Source: an uncultured Flavobacteriales bacterium | GTDB taxonomy: Bacteria > Bacteroidota > Bacteroidia > Flavobacteriales > BACL11 | DNA length: 33,737 bases | Assembly: GCA_905478185.1 (NCBI GenBank) | Contig: CAJQHO010000030.1 | Coordinates: forward strand, 1 to 33,737 | Direction of reading: 5' to 3' | In this document: one piece after another, positions 1-9,793 of the stretch | How the letters are laid out: each line of letters begins with the position of its first letter | How positions within the stretch are numbered: position 1 is the stretch's first letter | Program-made: the position numbers and the translations under genes | Notes under the pieces: model-generated | Seen by the model: the letters and a program-made list of their open reading frames with translations, nothing else | Told to the model about the DNA's origin: nothing | Databases searched by the model: none

Positions 1-22
1 CCCATTTTAGTAAAGATATAAT

Positions 23-400
23 ATGCCAACAATACAACAATTAGTAAGAAAAGGAAGGACTACTATTAAGAAAAAAAGTAAGTCGTTAGCTCTAAAAAGC
101 TGCCCTCAAAGAAGAGGAGTGTGTACAAGAGTTTATACAACAACACCTAAAAAACCAAACTCAGCATTAAGAAAAGTTGCTAGGGTAAGGTTGACAAACG
201 GAAATGAAGTGAATGCTTACATTGGAGGAGAGGGACATAATCTTCAAGAGTATTCAGTAGTTTTAGTTAGAGGAGGAAGAGTGAAAGATTTACCAGGAGT
301 AAGATACCATATTGTCAGAGGTGCTTTAGATACTTCTGGGGTAAGTGAAAGAACTCAAAGAAGATCAAAATATGGTGCTAAAAAATCTAAGAAGAAATAA
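23..400 (+). CDS. rpsL: 30S ribosomal protein S12
   Basis: S12 lines the decoding centre of the 30S subunit and takes part in codon-anticodon checking. The 125-residue product has the usual family length and shows the near-invariant [13 protein letters not shown] (residues 39-51) and [14 protein letters not shown] (83-96). Lys43 and Lys88, where substitutions classically give streptomycin resistance, are both the ancestral lysine, and Asp89 is the residue methylthiolated by RimO in E. coli. It is the first gene of the array; only 22 nt precede it, so its promoter lies outside the window. rpsG follows after 14 nt, the standard str-operon order. The identity is certain. Confidence 0.99.
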   Translation: MPTIQQLVRKGRTTIKKKSKSLALKSCPQRRGVCTRVYTTTPKKPNSALRKVARVRLTNGNEVNAYIGGEGHNLQEYSVVLVRGGRVKDLPGVRYHIVRGALDTSGVSERTQRRSKYGAKKSKKK

Positions 401-414
401 TTTATAAATAAGGA

Positions 415-885
415 ATGAGAAAGAAAAGAGCCAAGAAAAGAATTTTATTACCAGATCCAAGATTTGGTAGTGTAACTGTAACAAGGTTTGTAAATAATCT
501 AATGTTAGACGGTAAGAAAAACACTGCTTTTAAAGTGTTTTATACTGCTTTAGATAGTATTGCGGCAAAAATAGAGGAGGAAGAAGTTTTAGTAGTTTTT
601 GAAAAAGCTTTAGATAATGTATCTCCTCATGTAGAGGTAAGATCAAGAAGAATTGGAGGGGCTACTTTCCAAATTCCTCATCCAGTAAGAGAAGATAGAA
701 AAATATCTTTAGGGATGAAATGGATGATTACTGCTGCAAGAAAAAGAAATGAAAAAACAATGGATGCTAAATTAGCTGCTGAGTTAATGGCTGCTTATAA
801 GGAAGAAGGTACTGCTTATAAGAAAAAGCAAGATACTCATAGAATGGCAGAGGCAAATAAGGCATTTTCACACTTTAGATTTTAA
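415..885 (+). CDS. rpsG: 30S ribosomal protein S7
   Basis: S7 is a primary 16S rRNA binder that nucleates assembly of the 30S head and lies near the E site. The 156-residue product matches the common bacterial length. Recognisable segments are RKKRAKKRILLPDPRFGS near the N terminus, the VEVRSRRIGGATFQIPHPVR block (about 73-92) and the C-terminal HRMAEANKAFSHFRF. The start is the only ATG in frame after the rpsL stop. An AAGGA lies directly against the start codon, too close to act as a normal Shine-Dalgarno sequence. In E. coli S7 represses its own operon; nothing here shows whether that holds in this organism. Confidence 0.99.
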   Translation: MRKKRAKKRILLPDPRFGSVTVTRFVNNLMLDGKKNTAFKVFYTALDSIAAKIEEEEVLVVFEKALDNVSPHVEVRSRRIGGATFQIPHPVREDRKISLGMKWMITAARKRNEKTMDAKLAAELMAAYKEEGTAYKKKQDTHRMAEANKAFSHFRF

Positions 886-891
886 TTAGAT

Positions 892-2991
892 ATGGCTAGA
901 GATTTAACATACACTAGAAATATTGGTATTGCAGCTCATATTGATGCTGGAAAAACCACTACTACTGAAAGGATTCTTTATTACGGAGGGGTTTCTCATA
1001 AAATTGGAGAAGTACATGATGGTGCTGCTACTATGGACTGGATGGAGCAAGAGCAAGAAAGAGGAATTACAATTACTTCTGCTGCTACTACTTTAACTTG
1101 GGATTATAGAGAGAAAGAATATCATGTAAATATTATTGATACTCCTGGACATGTTGATTTTACTGTAGAGGTAAATAGATCGCTTAGAGTTTTAGATGGT
1201 TTAGTTTTCTTATTTTCTGCTGTTGATGGTGTTGAGCCACAATCAGAAACTAACTGGAGACTTGCAAATAACTATAATGTTCCAAGAATTGGTTTTGTAA
1301 ATAAAATGGACAGACAAGGTGCTAATTTCTTAGCAGTTTGTAGAGATGTAAAAGAGATGTTAGGATCTCATGCATTACCATTGCAAATTCCTATTGGAGC
1401 TGAAGATGAATTTGAAGGAGTTGTTGATTTAATTAATTTTAGAGGGATTGTTTGGAATGAGCATGATCAAGGAATGACTTTTAAAGAAGTTGAAATTCCT
1501 GCTGATATTATTGATGAGGCAAGACAATATAGAGGTGAGCTTTTAGAGGCTGTTGCTGAGTTTGATGAGACTTTGATGGAAAAGTACTTTGAAGATGAAA
1601 ATTCATTAACTGAAAGAGAAATATTAAATGCATTAAGAGAAGCTACAATTTCTGGAAAAGTTGTTCCAATGATGTGTGGTTCTGCATTTAAAAATAAGGG
1701 AGTTCAAGCAATGCTTGATATGGTGATGGAGATTTTACCATCACCAATGGATGTAGATGCAATTGTTGGTACTAATCCTGATACAGATGAAGAAGAAAGT
1801 AGAAAACCTGCTTTTGATGCTCCTTTTTCTGCATTAGCATTTAAAATTGCAACCGATCCTTATGTTGGTAGATTGTGTTTTACGAGAGCTTATTCAGGAG
1901 TTTTAGAGCAAGGTACTTTCGTTCATAATTCAAGAACTGGTAAAAAAGAGAGAATCTCTCGTATTTACCAAATGCATTCTAATAAGCAGAATCAAATTGA
2001 TACTTTAGGAGCTGGAGATATTGCTGCTTTAGTTGGATTTAAAGATATTAGAACTGGAGATACTTTATGTGATTTAAAGAATCCTATTGTTTTAGAATCT
2101 ATGGACTTTCCAGATCCAGTAATTGGAATTGCAATTGAGCCAAAAACTCAAAAAGATTTAGATAAATTAGGAGTTGCTTTAGGTAAGTTAGCTGAAGAAG
2201 ATCCTACATTTACTGTTAAGACTGATGAAGATTCAGGCCAAACAATTGTTTCAGGAATGGGAGAATTACACTTGGAGATCATTATGGATAGATTAAAAAG
2301 AGAATTTGGTGTTGAGTGTAATGAAGGTGCTCCTCAAGTTGCTTATAAGGAATCTATATCATCAGCTGTAGATCATAGAGAAATTTATAAGAAACAATCT
2401 GGTGGTAGAGGGAAATTTGCAGACATTAAGTTTGAATTATCCCCTGTTGATGCTGATTTTGAGGGTGAAGGTCTTCAATTTATCAATGAAATTAAAGGTG
2501 GTAATATCCCTAAGGAATTTATACCTTCAGTTGAAAAAGGATTTAAGATGGCTATGTCTAATGGTGTTTTAGCTGGTTTCCCACTTAATACATTAAAAGT
2601 TAGATTGTATGATGGTTCTTATCATGATGTGGATTCTGATGCATTGTCATTTGAATTAGCTGCACAAATAGCATTTAAATCTGCATGTAAATTAGCTACA
2701 CCTAAAATTCTTGAGCCAATTATGAAGTTATCAGTAATTACTCCTGAAATTAATATGGGAGATGTAATTGGAGATTTAAATAGAAGAAGAGGTCAGGTTG
2801 AAGGAATGGATGATAAAGGAGGTGCTAAAGTTGTAAGTGCTAAAGTTCCATTATCAGAAATGTTTGGATACATTACAGACTTAAGAACAATTACTTCAGG
2901 TAGAGCAACATCAACTATGGAGTTCTTTGACTTTGTTGAAGCTCCAAAAAATATATCTGAAGAAGTAATTAAAAAAGTAAAAGGAGAATAA
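892..2991 (+). CDS. fusA: Elongation factor G
   Basis: EF-G is the GTPase that drives translocation of tRNA and mRNA on the ribosome. The product has 699 residues, as expected for a five-domain EF-G. The GTP-binding motifs are plain: G1 AHIDAGKT (15-22), the switch-I area with RGIT (57-60), G3 DTPGH (83-87) and G4 NKMD (137-140). Domain IV carries [12 protein letters not shown] and domain V ends near the [15 protein letters not shown] block. No tuf gene follows; instead rpsJ begins one nucleotide after the stop, joining the str and S10 gene groups. A second EF-G paralogue elsewhere cannot be excluded, but the ribosomal context marks this one as the housekeeping copy. Confidence 0.99.
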   Translation: MARDLTYTRNIGIAAHIDAGKTTTTERILYYGGVSHKIGEVHDGAATMDWMEQEQERGITITSAATTLTWDYREKEYHVNIIDTPGHVDFTVEVNRSLRVLDGLVFLFSAVDGVEPQSETNWRLANNYNVPRIGFVNKMDRQGANFLAVCRDVKEMLGSHALPLQIPIGAEDEFEGVVDLINFRGIVWNEHDQGMTFKEVEIPADIIDEARQYRGELLEAVAEFDETLMEKYFEDENSLTEREILNALREATISGKVVPMMCGSAFKNKGVQAMLDMVMEILPSPMDVDAIVGTNPDTDEEESRKPAFDAPFSALAFKIATDPYVGRLCFTRAYSGVLEQGTFVHNSRTGKKERISRIYQMHSNKQNQIDTLGAGDIAALVGFKDIRTGDTLCDLKNPIVLESMDFPDPVIGIAIEPKTQKDLDKLGVALGKLAEEDPTFTVKTDEDSGQTIVSGMGELHLEIIMDRLKREFGVECNEGAPQVAYKESISSAVDHREIYKKQSGGRGKFADIKFELSPVDADFEGEGLQFINEIKGGNIPKEFIPSVEKGFKMAMSNGVLAGFPLNTLKVRLYDGSYHDVDSDALSFELAAQIAFKSACKLATPKILEPIMKLSVITPEINMGDVIGDLNRRRGQVEGMDDKGGAKVVSAKVPLSEMFGYITDLRTITSGRATSTMEFFDFVEAPKNISEEVIKKVKGE

Positions 2992-2992
2992 T

Positions 2993-3301
2993 ATGGCACA
3001 GAAAGTAAGAATAAAATTAAAATCGTTTGATCACACTTTAGTGGATCAATCAGCTGAGAAAATCGTAAAAACGGTTAAAAATTCAGGAGCGATTGTTAGT
3101 GGACCAATTCCATTACCAACTCACAAAAGAATCTTTACTGTATTGAGATCACCTCACGTAAATAAGCAAGCAAGAGAGCAGTTTCAATTATCTAATCATA
3201 AGAGATTAATGGATATTTATAGCTCTTCATCAAAAACTATTGATGCTTTAATGAAGTTAGAGTTGCCAAGTGGAGTTCATGTTGAAATTAAAGTAATTTA
3301 A
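2993..3301 (+). CDS. rpsJ: 30S ribosomal protein S10
   Basis: S10 sits in the 30S head and is also NusE, the partner of NusB in transcription antitermination. The 102-residue product shows the family pattern: [12 protein letters not shown] at the N terminus, [22 protein letters not shown] (first and last parts about 37-58) on the long loop, and the C-terminal [12 protein letters not shown]. The ATG lies one nucleotide after the fusA TAA, so translation is probably coupled. It is the first S10-group gene. Confidence 0.99.
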   Translation: MAQKVRIKLKSFDHTLVDQSAEKIVKTVKNSGAIVSGPIPLPTHKRIFTVLRSPHVNKQAREQFQLSNHKRLMDIYSSSSKTIDALMKLELPSGVHVEIKVI

Positions 3302-3312
3302 AAAAGAAAAAG

Positions 3313-3930
3313 ATGCCAGGTTTAATAGGTAAAAAAATAGGAATGACTTCTGTCTTCTCAGAAGAAGGAAAAAATATTCCATGTACAATCTTAGAGGTAG
3401 GGCCTTGTAAGGTTACGCAAATAAAAACTGAAGAAGTTGATGGTTATAGTGCTGTTCAATTAGGTTTTGCTGAGCAAAAAGAAAGTAGAGTTTCTAAAGC
3501 TGCTTTAGGGCACTTTAAAAAAGCTGATTCAGCTCCTTTGAAAAAACTAGTAGAATTTCCAGCAGACTTTTCTGAAGTTGCTTTAGGAGATACTATGAAT
3601 GTTGAAATGTTTGAAGAAGGTGATTTTGTTGCTGTAGTTGGAACTTCAAAAGGAAAAGGATTTCAAGGTGTTGTGAAGCGTCATAACTTTAGAGGTGTTG
3701 GTGATGCAACTCACGGTCAGCATAACAGATTAAGAGCTCCTGGTTCTATTGGTGCAGCTTCTTATCCCGCAAGAGTATTCAAAGGAATGAGAATGGCTGG
3801 GCAAATGGGTAATGCAAGAGTAAAAGTTGAAAACTTACAAGTTTTAAGAGTTTTAGCAGATAAAAATATGATAGTAGTGAAAGGAGCTGTTCCTGGAGCA
3901 AACAACTCATACATAACAATAGAAAAATAA
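3313..3930 (+). CDS. rplC: 50S ribosomal protein L3
   Basis: L3 binds 23S rRNA early in assembly and extends a loop towards the peptidyl transferase centre. The 205-residue product carries [13 protein letters not shown] (3-15), [17 protein letters not shown] (110-126), the loop RAPGSIG (141-147) and [14 protein letters not shown]. In E. coli the loop continues with Gln150, which PrmB methylates; here the matching stretch reads AASYPARV, so the modified glutamine is absent. The stop codon shares its last base with the rplD start (TAATG), indicating translational coupling. Confidence 0.99.
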   Translation: MPGLIGKKIGMTSVFSEEGKNIPCTILEVGPCKVTQIKTEEVDGYSAVQLGFAEQKESRVSKAALGHFKKADSAPLKKLVEFPADFSEVALGDTMNVEMFEEGDFVAVVGTSKGKGFQGVVKRHNFRGVGDATHGQHNRLRAPGSIGAASYPARVFKGMRMAGQMGNARVKVENLQVLRVLADKNMIVVKGAVPGANNSYITIEK

Positions 3931-4553
3931 TGAAATTAGCAGTACATAATATTACAGGAAAAGAGACTTCTAAAAAAGTTGATTTAAGTAATGATGTATT
4001 TGGTGTTGAACCAAATGATCATGCAATCTACTTAGATGTAAAACAATATTTAGCAGCTAAAAGATCTGGAACGCATAAAGCTAAAGAAAGATCTGATGTT
4101 AAAGGTAGTAGAAGAAAATTAAGAAAACAAAAAGGAAGTGGTGCTGCCAGAGTTGGTGATATCAAAAATCCATTGTTTAGAGGTGGAGGTAGAGTTTTTG
4201 GACCAAGACCAAGAAGTTATGACTTTAAAGTAAATAAAAAAGTAAAAAGATTAGCACGTAAATCTGCACTTTCTTATATGGCTAAAGATAAGAATATCAT
4301 AGTTTTAGAAGACTTTTCTTTTGATACTCCAAAGACTAAATCTTACACTGACATCTTATCTAATTTTGATTTACTAGATAATAAAACAGTATTAGTACTT
4401 GCTGAGTCAAATAAAAATATATTTTTGTCATCCCGTAATTTAAAGAAGGTAAAAGTGGTATTAGCTTCAGAATTAAACACTTACACTGTTATGAATGCTA
4501 ATAAATTGATGGTTATGGAATCGTCAATCAATGAAATAGAGAAGAACTTTTAA
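3930..4553 (+). CDS. rplD: 50S ribosomal protein L4
   Basis: L4 forms, with L22, the constriction of the nascent-peptide tunnel. The 207-residue product has the globular L4 fold with the extended basic loop at about 44-95, including RRKLRKQKGSGAARVG and RGGGRVFGPRPRSY. The C-terminal part (KTVLVLAESNKNIFLSSRNLKKVKV) is typical. It overlaps rplC by one base. E. coli L4 also represses the S10 operon by attenuation; no leader upstream of rpsJ is available here for that kind of control because fusA abuts it. Confidence 0.98.
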   Translation: MKLAVHNITGKETSKKVDLSNDVFGVEPNDHAIYLDVKQYLAAKRSGTHKAKERSDVKGSRRKLRKQKGSGAARVGDIKNPLFRGGGRVFGPRPRSYDFKVNKKVKRLARKSALSYMAKDKNIIVLEDFSFDTPKTKSYTDILSNFDLLDNKTVLVLAESNKNIFLSSRNLKKVKVVLASELNTYTVMNANKLMVMESSINEIEKNF

Positions 4554-4563
4554 TATTTAAGTG

Positions 4564-4854
4564 ATGAGTATTATAAAAAAACCGGTTATAACCGAAAAAA
4601 TGACAGACCAAAGCGAGAAGTATAATCGTTTTGCTTTTGTTGTGGATAGAAAAGCAAATAAGATTGAAATCAAAAAAGCTGTTGAAGATATGTATGATGT
4701 AGCGGTTGATTCAGTTAGAACTATGGTGTGTATAGGCAAGAAAAGAGTTAGAGGAACAAAGTCTGGTATGGTTGTTGGTAAAACAGCAACTTACAAAAAA
4801 GCGATTGTAACTTTAGCTGAAGGAGATTCTATAGACTTTTATAGTAACATTTAA
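4564..4854 (+). CDS. rplW: 50S ribosomal protein L23
   Basis: L23 sits at the tunnel exit and is the docking point for trigger factor and SRP. With the ATG at 4564 the product is 96 residues and starts MSIIKKPVITEKMTDQ, the usual L23 N terminus. A GTG at 4561 immediately upstream would add a single Met, but ATG is preferred. Glu11 in the VITEK segment corresponds to the chaperone-binding region of E. coli L23. The central YNRFAFVVDRKANKIEIKKA and the later VRTMVCIGKKRVRG with a basic loop are diagnostic. Confidence 0.97.
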   Translation: MSIIKKPVITEKMTDQSEKYNRFAFVVDRKANKIEIKKAVEDMYDVAVDSVRTMVCIGKKRVRGTKSGMVVGKTATYKKAIVTLAEGDSIDFYSNI

Positions 4855-4864
4855 TTAGAGCACA

Positions 4865-5692
4865 ATGGCATTAAGAAAATTTAAACCAACAACTCCAGGT
4901 CAAAGACATAAAGTAGCAATTACTTTTGAAGAAATTACTGCATCTAAGCCAGAGAAAAGTTTATTAGCAAAGAAGACTAGATCAGGAGGTAGAAACGATA
5001 CTGGTAAAATGACTATCGAGAACATTGGTGGTGGTCATAAAAAGAGATACAGAATAATTGATTTTAAAAGAAATAAATTTGGTATTCCTGCTAAAGTTGC
5101 TACTATTGAGTATGATCCGAACAGAACAGCAAATATTGCTTTATTACACTATGTTGATGGTGAAAAAAGATACATGTTAGCACCTGATGGATTAAAAGTT
5201 GGAACTGAAGTAATATCTTCTAAAGAAGCTTCCATTAATGTTGGGAATACTTTACCTTTAAGTGAATTGCCTTTAGGTACAGTTATTCATAATATTGAGT
5301 TAAAACCAGGACAAGGTGGTATTATGGTTAGAAGTGCTGGTTCATACGCTCAATTAATGGCAAAAGATGGTAAGTATGCTGTTATTAAGTTAGCTTCTGG
5401 AGAAATTAGAAAAATATTAATGACTTGCTTAGCAACTATTGGTTCAGTTTCTAATCCTCAACATCAATTACAAGTATCTGGTAAAGCTGGTAGAAGCAGA
5501 TGGAAAGGTAGAAGACCAAATGTAAGAGCAACAATTAAAAACCCTGTTGATCATCCAATGGGTGGTGGTGAAGGGAAGCATTCTGGAGGGTTACCAAGAA
5601 ACAAAAATGGTGTACCAGCTAAAGGATATAAAACAAGGAATAAGAAGAAAGCTTCTGATAAGTATATAATTGAAAGAAGAAAAAAGAAATAA
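4865..5692 (+). CDS. rplB: 50S ribosomal protein L2
   Basis: L2 is a universally conserved 23S rRNA binder needed for subunit association and for peptidyl transferase activity. The 275-residue product shows [14 protein letters not shown] at the start, the OB-type and SH3-like central domains, and the C-terminal [13 protein letters not shown] beginning at His230, which corresponds to the conserved functional histidine of E. coli L2 (His229). The tail is strongly basic. The start is 10 nt after rplW, and rpsS follows after 3 nt. Confidence 0.99.
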   Translation: MALRKFKPTTPGQRHKVAITFEEITASKPEKSLLAKKTRSGGRNDTGKMTIENIGGGHKKRYRIIDFKRNKFGIPAKVATIEYDPNRTANIALLHYVDGEKRYMLAPDGLKVGTEVISSKEASINVGNTLPLSELPLGTVIHNIELKPGQGGIMVRSAGSYAQLMAKDGKYAVIKLASGEIRKILMTCLATIGSVSNPQHQLQVSGKAGRSRWKGRRPNVRATIKNPVDHPMGGGEGKHSGGLPRNKNGVPAKGYKTRNKKKASDKYIIERRKKK

Positions 5693-5695
5693 TTT

Positions 5696-5965
5696 ATGGC
5701 TAGATCGTTAAAAAAAGGACCATTTATTCATTACAAATTGCAAAAGAAAGTTGATGCAATGAATGAGTCAGGAAAAAATTCAGTAATCAAAACTTGGTCA
5801 AGAGCATCAATGATATCTCCTGATTTTGTTGGGAAGACTTTTGCAGTGCATAATGGAAGAAACTTTATTCCTGTATTTGTTACTGAAAACATGGTAGGGC
5901 ATAAATTAGGTGAATTTTCTCCAACAAGGACTTATAGAGGTCATGGAGCTAATAGAAAAAAATAA
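5696..5965 (+). CDS. rpsS: 30S ribosomal protein S19
   Basis: S19 forms a complex with S13 in the 30S head close to the A-site tRNA. The 89-residue product begins [15 protein letters not shown] and contains the characteristic [23 protein letters not shown] (about 32-54, shown in part) and the closing [13 protein letters not shown]. Length and motifs are ordinary for the family. It lies 3 nt after rplB and 4 nt before rplV. Confidence 0.99.
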   Translation: MARSLKKGPFIHYKLQKKVDAMNESGKNSVIKTWSRASMISPDFVGKTFAVHNGRNFIPVFVTENMVGHKLGEFSPTRTYRGHGANRKK

Positions 5966-5969
5966 GTAA

Positions 5970-6380
5970 ATGGGAGCTAGAAAAAGAATTGCAGCAGATG
6001 CAAGGAAGGAAGCGAAAAAGAAAATCGCTTTTGCAAAATTGAATAATTGTCCTACTTCACCAAGAAAGATGAGGTTAATTGCTGATTTAATTAGAGGAAT
6101 GGATGCTGATAAAGCATTAGCTGAACTTAAATTAAATCCAAAAGAGGCTTCAGGAAGAATGGAGAAACTTTTATTATCAGCATTAGCAAATTGGGAAGCT
6201 AAAAATGAAGGTCAAAGAATGGATGAGGCTAACCTTTATGTTTCTGAAGTTAGAGTTGATGGTGGTAGAATGTTAAAAAGAGTTCAACCTGCACCTCAAG
6301 GTAGAGCACATAGAATAAGAAAAAGATCTAACCATGTTACTTTAGTGGTTGATAGTAGACAAATAGAAGCAATAAATTAA
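5970..6380 (+). CDS. rplV: 50S ribosomal protein L22
   Basis: L22 lines the polypeptide exit tunnel with a long beta hairpin and is a site of macrolide resistance mutations. The product has 136 residues, about 25 more than E. coli L22, mainly a lysine- and alanine-rich N-terminal extension (about residues 1-25) before the conserved [15 protein letters not shown]. The hairpin segment [20 protein letters not shown] is intact. The next gene, rpsC, starts 1 nt after the stop. Confidence 0.98.
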   Translation: MGARKRIAADARKEAKKKIAFAKLNNCPTSPRKMRLIADLIRGMDADKALAELKLNPKEASGRMEKLLLSALANWEAKNEGQRMDEANLYVSEVRVDGGRMLKRVQPAPQGRAHRIRKRSNHVTLVVDSRQIEAIN

Positions 6381-6381
6381 T

Positions 6382-7089
6382 ATGGGACAAAAGACAAACC
6401 CAATTGGGAATAGATTAGGTATTATCAGAGGATGGGATTCTAACTGGTATGGTGGTAACGACTTTGGTGATAAATTAGCAGGTGATGCTAAAATCAGAAA
6501 GTATTTAAAAGTAAGACTTTCAAGAGCGAGTGTTGCAAAAATTGCTATCGAAAGAACTTTGAAATTAGTTACAGTTACAATTCATACTGCTCGTCCAGGT
6601 ATTATTATTGGTAAAGGTGGTCAAGAAGTTGAGACACTTAAACAAGAAATTAAGAAGATTACAAATAAAGATATTCAGATTAATATTTTTGAAGTAAAAA
6701 GACCTGAACTTGAAGCTACTTTAGTTGCTGATAGTATTGCAAGACAAATTGAAGGAAGAGTTTCATATAAGAGAGCTACAAAAATGGCTATTGCATCTAC
6801 AATGAGAATGGGAGCTGAAGGAATTAAAGTTCAAATTTCAGGAAGATTAAATGGAGCAGAGATGGCAAGATCTGAAATGATGAAAGATGGAAGAACTCCA
6901 TTACATACTTTTAGAGCTGATATCGATTATTGTTTGGCTGAGGCTTTAACACAATATGGTTTAATTGGTGTGAAAGTATGGATTTGTAGAGGCGAAGTTT
7001 ATGGAAAGCGTGACTTAATGCTACACTTTAAAGCTCCAAAGAAGAAAGGAGGAGGAAAACCAGGAGGAAATAATAGAAGAAGAAAGTAA
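6382..7089 (+). CDS. rpsC: 30S ribosomal protein S3
   Basis: S3 lies at the mRNA entry pore of the 30S subunit and contributes to mRNA unwinding. The 235-residue product starts [20 protein letters not shown], has a type-II KH domain with the GIIIGKGG loop at 73-80, and the C-terminal domain with [14 protein letters not shown] and [11 protein letters not shown]. It ends in a basic, glycine-rich tail ([16 protein letters not shown]). The 26-nt gap to rplP is the largest inside the array before rpmD and holds no recognisable promoter or hairpin. Confidence 0.99.
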   Translation: MGQKTNPIGNRLGIIRGWDSNWYGGNDFGDKLAGDAKIRKYLKVRLSRASVAKIAIERTLKLVTVTIHTARPGIIIGKGGQEVETLKQEIKKITNKDIQINIFEVKRPELEATLVADSIARQIEGRVSYKRATKMAIASTMRMGAEGIKVQISGRLNGAEMARSEMMKDGRTPLHTFRADIDYCLAEALTQYGLIGVKVWICRGEVYGKRDLMLHFKAPKKKGGGKPGGNNRRRK

Positions 7090-7115
7090 TTAGAACTTTA
7101 GAAAAGAATTAAGAA

Positions 7116-7538
7116 ATGTTACAACCAAAGAAAACAAAATTCAGAAAGATGCAAAAGGGCAAGATGAAAGGTAATGCTCAAAGAGGACACCAGTTGTCTT
7201 TCGGATCTTACGGAATTAAAGCTCTTGAGGAAGTGTGGATTACTGCTCGTCAGATTGAGGCAGCCAGAGTTGCAGTTACTCGTTATATGAAAAGACAAGG
7301 TCAAGTTTGGATTAGAATTTTCCCTGACAAACCAATTACTAAAAAACCTGCAGAGGTAAGGATGGGTAAAGGTAAGGGAGCTCCAGAGTACTGGGCAGCA
7401 ACAGTCTCTCCAGGAAGAATGCTTTTTGAGTGTGATGGAGTTGATTTAGAAACAGCTAAAGAAGCATTAAGATTAGCAGCACAAAAATTACCAATCAAAA
7501 CTAAGTTTGTAATAAGAAGAGACTTACAAAAGAATTAA
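7116..7538 (+). CDS. rplP: 50S ribosomal protein L16
   Basis: L16 organises the A-tRNA binding region and central protuberance of the 50S subunit. The 140-residue product begins [19 protein letters not shown] and contains [20 protein letters not shown] (41-60), [20 protein letters not shown] (68-87) and [14 protein letters not shown]. Arg82 corresponds to the arginine hydroxylated by YcfD in E. coli. The start is the usual family start. Confidence 0.99.
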   Translation: MLQPKKTKFRKMQKGKMKGNAQRGHQLSFGSYGIKALEEVWITARQIEAARVAVTRYMKRQGQVWIRIFPDKPITKKPAEVRMGKGKGAPEYWAATVSPGRMLFECDGVDLETAKEALRLAAQKLPIKTKFVIRRDLQKN

Positions 7539-7542
7539 GAAA

Positions 7543-7740
7543 ATGAAAGCACAAGTATTAACAGATATGCCGGAAAATGAACTTCATGATCTTTTAGTTA
7601 CAGAAAGAGAGAAGTTAATTAAAATGAAAATGAGTCATGCAGTTTCTCCTATGGAGAACCCTTTGCAAATTAAATTTACTCGTAAAGCAATTGCTAGAGT
7701 AATGACTGAGCTTTCAAATAGAAGAAATACATCAAAATAA
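7543..7740 (+). CDS. rpmC: 50S ribosomal protein L29
   Basis: L29 is a small helical-hairpin protein at the rim of the exit tunnel, beside L23. The 65-residue product has the usual length and the family pattern [20 protein letters not shown] followed by the second helix with [14 protein letters not shown]. It sits 4 nt after rplP and 5 nt before rpsQ, the standard order. Confidence 0.97.
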   Translation: MKAQVLTDMPENELHDLLVTEREKLIKMKMSHAVSPMENPLQIKFTRKAIARVMTELSNRRNTSK

Positions 7741-7745
7741 TAAAG

Positions 7746-8000
7746 ATGGAAAGAAAAGATAGAAAAGAAAGAATAGGTGTTGTTACTAGTAACAAAATGG
7801 AAAAGTCTATTGTTGTTGCAATCGAAAGAAAAGTAAAGCACGAATTATATGGTAAGTTTTTGAAGAAAACTTCAAAGTTTATTGCACATGATGAAGAAAA
7901 CACATGTAATGAAGGGGATACTGTGAAAATTATGGAGACAAGACCATTAAGTAAGAATAAGAATTGGAGATTAGTAGAAATAATCGAAAGAGCGAAATAA
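7746..8000 (+). CDS. rpsQ: 30S ribosomal protein S17
   Basis: S17 is an OB-fold primary binder of 16S rRNA in the 30S body. The 84-residue product carries [20 protein letters not shown] at the N terminus, a middle [13 protein letters not shown] segment and the characteristic [20 protein letters not shown]. rplN follows after one nucleotide. Confidence 0.98.
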   Translation: MERKDRKERIGVVTSNKMEKSIVVAIERKVKHELYGKFLKKTSKFIAHDEENTCNEGDTVKIMETRPLSKNKNWRLVEIIERAK

Positions 8001-8001
8001 G

Positions 8002-8370
8002 ATGATACAACAAGAATCAAGAGTAAAAGTTTCTGATAATAGTGGAGCAAAAGAAATACTTTGTATTAGAGTTTTAGGTGGTACAAAAAGACGTTACGCT
8101 TCAGTTGGAGATAAAATTGTAGGTACAGTAAAACATGCTATGCCTTCAGGAAATATTAAAAAAGGACAGGTTGTAAAAGCTGTTATTGTAAGAACTAGAA
8201 AAGAAGTAAGAAGACCTGACGGATCTTACATTCGTTTTGGCGATAATGCTTGCGTTATCATTGATGAAAACGGACAAATGAAAGGTACTCGTGTATTCGG
8301 ACCAGTTGCTAGAGAATTACGTGACAATGATTTTATGAAAGTTGTTTCATTAGCACCAGAGGTGTTATAA
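8002..8370 (+). CDS. rplN: 50S ribosomal protein L14
   Basis: L14 contacts 16S rRNA at an intersubunit bridge and is the binding site of the silencing factor RsfS. The 122-residue product is a standard L14: [54 protein letters not shown] and [11 protein letters not shown] near the end. It begins 1 nt after rpsQ. Confidence 0.99.
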   Translation: MIQQESRVKVSDNSGAKEILCIRVLGGTKRRYASVGDKIVGTVKHAMPSGNIKKGQVVKAVIVRTRKEVRRPDGSYIRFGDNACVIIDENGQMKGTRVFGPVARELRDNDFMKVVSLAPEVL

Positions 8371-8380
8371 ATATTAGATG

Positions 8381-8704
8381 ATGGCAAAAATTAAGATAAA
8401 AAAGAACGATACAGTTATAGTAACTACTGGAAACTCTAAAGGAGTAAAAGGTAAAGTTATTAAAGTATACCCTAGTAAAAATAGAGCTATGGTTGAAGGT
8501 GCTAATATGATTTCTAAGCATACGAAACCTAATGCTGCTAGCCCACAAGGTGGGATTGTTAAGCAGGAAGCTTCAATTCATATTTCTAACTTAGTTTTGG
8601 TTGATCCTAAATCAGGAGAAGCAACAAAAATAGGAAGAAAGGTGGATGAAAAAACAGGGAAAATAGTTAGATATTCTAAGAACTCAGGAGAAGTAATTAA
8701 ATAA
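8381..8704 (+). CDS. rplX: 50S ribosomal protein L24
   Basis: L24 is an assembly initiator that sits at the tunnel exit and has a KOW motif. Two consecutive ATG codons (8378 and 8381) could start it; [12 protein letters not shown] from 8381 (107 residues) matches the usual N terminus, and the upstream ATG adds only one Met. The KOW segment [20 protein letters not shown] (10-29) and the later [20 protein letters not shown] are diagnostic. The stop shares one base with the rplE start. Confidence 0.97.
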   Translation: MAKIKIKKNDTVIVTTGNSKGVKGKVIKVYPSKNRAMVEGANMISKHTKPNAASPQGGIVKQEASIHISNLVLVDPKSGEATKIGRKVDEKTGKIVRYSKNSGEVIK

Positions 8705-9498
8705 TGGAATACACACCAAGATTAAAGAAAAAGTACCAAACTGAGGTTGTAAACAACCTTAAAGGGAACTATAAATCAGTTATGCAAGTACCAAAACTAG
8801 TTAAGATTTGTCTTAACCAAGGTATTGGAAGTGCATCATCTGATAAGAAACAAATTGAAGCTGCACAGAACGAAATGACTATGATTACAGGTCAAAAAGC
8901 TGTGTTAACTAAATCAAGTAAAGATATCTCTAACTTTAAGTTAAGAAAAGGTATGCCTGTTGGTGTTAGGGTAACTTTAAGAGGAGATAAAATGTATGAA
9001 TTCTTAGATAGATTTGTTACTTCAACTTTACCAAGGGTTCGTGATTTTTCAGGAATTCCTCCAAAAGGATTTGATGGTAGAGGGAACTATACTATGGGAA
9101 TAAAAGAGCAAATTGCTTTCCCAGAAATTAGTATTGATAAAATTAATAAAATAACAGGTATGGATATTACTTTTGTAACTGACACTGACTCAGATGAAGG
9201 AGCTTTAGCATTACTTAAGGAATTAGGTTTACCATTTCAAAAGCATGATGATTTTGAAAGACAGAGAAAAGAACAAATAGAAAAAGCCAGAAAAGAAAAA
9301 AGAAGAGAGGCTGAGGAACAAGCAAAATTAGAAGCTTCTAATGAAGAAAATTCTGATGGAGCTGAAAATGCAAAGGAGGAATCTGGAACTATTGAGAATG
9401 TATCTGAACAAGAAAATAATACTTCTGACACAAAAGAATCAGAAGCTAAAGAAAATAATCAAGATTTATCAGAAGAAGCTGATAAATCAGAAAGTTAA
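8704..9498 (+). CDS. rplE: 50S ribosomal protein L5 with acidic C-terminal extension
   Basis: L5 binds 5S rRNA in the central protuberance, contacts P-site tRNA and bridges to S13. Residues 1-180 are a complete L5: [55 protein letters not shown] (111-130) and KELGLPFQK at the normal end. The protein then continues to residue 264. The tail first has a charged, probably helical stretch of mixed Lys/Arg/Glu (184-212), then an acidic, low-complexity segment rich in Glu, Asn and Ser (213-264). Usual bacterial L5 is about 180 residues. The frame stays open and ends 5 nt before rpsN, so a simple loss of stop is possible but the tail composition looks selected rather than random. Confidence 0.97.
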   Translation: MEYTPRLKKKYQTEVVNNLKGNYKSVMQVPKLVKICLNQGIGSASSDKKQIEAAQNEMTMITGQKAVLTKSSKDISNFKLRKGMPVGVRVTLRGDKMYEFLDRFVTSTLPRVRDFSGIPPKGFDGRGNYTMGIKEQIAFPEISIDKINKITGMDITFVTDTDSDEGALALLKELGLPFQKHDDFERQRKEQIEKARKEKRREAEEQAKLEASNEENSDGAENAKEESGTIENVSEQENNTSDTKESEAKENNQDLSEEADKSES

Positions 9499-9503
9499 AA
9501 TTT

Positions 9504-9773
9504 ATGGCAAAAGAATCAATGAAAGCCCGTGAGGTAAAAAGAGAAAAATGTGTTGCAAAGTATGCTGATAAAAGAGCTGCATTAAAAGCTGCTGGTGATT
9601 ATGAAGGATTGCAAAAATTACCAAAAGATGCATCTCCAATTAGAATGCACAACAGATGTAAACTCACAGGAAGACCAAAAGGATATATGAGACAGTTTGG
9701 TATCTCACGAGTTATGTTTAGAGAAATGGCTAACTTTGGATTAATCCCCGGGGTTAAAAAAGCAAGTTGGTAA
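9504..9773 (+). CDS. rpsN: 30S ribosomal protein S14, zinc-free form
   Basis: S14 is a 16S rRNA binder in the 30S head. The 89-residue product is the long form, with [19 protein letters not shown] (about 51-69) and the invariant ending PGVKKASW. The paired CxxC motifs of the short zinc-binding form are absent, so this is the zinc-independent type. It lies 5 nt after the extended rplE. Confidence 0.98.
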   Translation: MAKESMKAREVKREKCVAKYADKRAALKAAGDYEGLQKLPKDASPIRMHNRCKLTGRPKGYMRQFGISRVMFREMANFGLIPGVKKASW

Positions 9774-9793
9774 TAAATTAAAGAAAAAGAAAG

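Noticed and set aside
4561..4563. GTG start for rplW
   Set aside because: It adds a single Met before the ATG that matches the usual L23 N terminus.
7694..8050. 118-codon open frame on the - strand opposite rpmC/rpsQ/rplN
   Set aside because: It lies wholly opposite three certain ribosomal genes, has a low-complexity Phe/Leu/Ser/Ile-rich translation typical of the antisense of Lys/Glu-rich genes, and no family pattern.
9237..9532. Alternative frames across the L5 tail (one on each strand)
   Set aside because: The rplE frame is continuous with the L5 core; the + frame overlapping rpsN and the - frame are composition artefacts of the Glu/Lys/Ser-rich tail.
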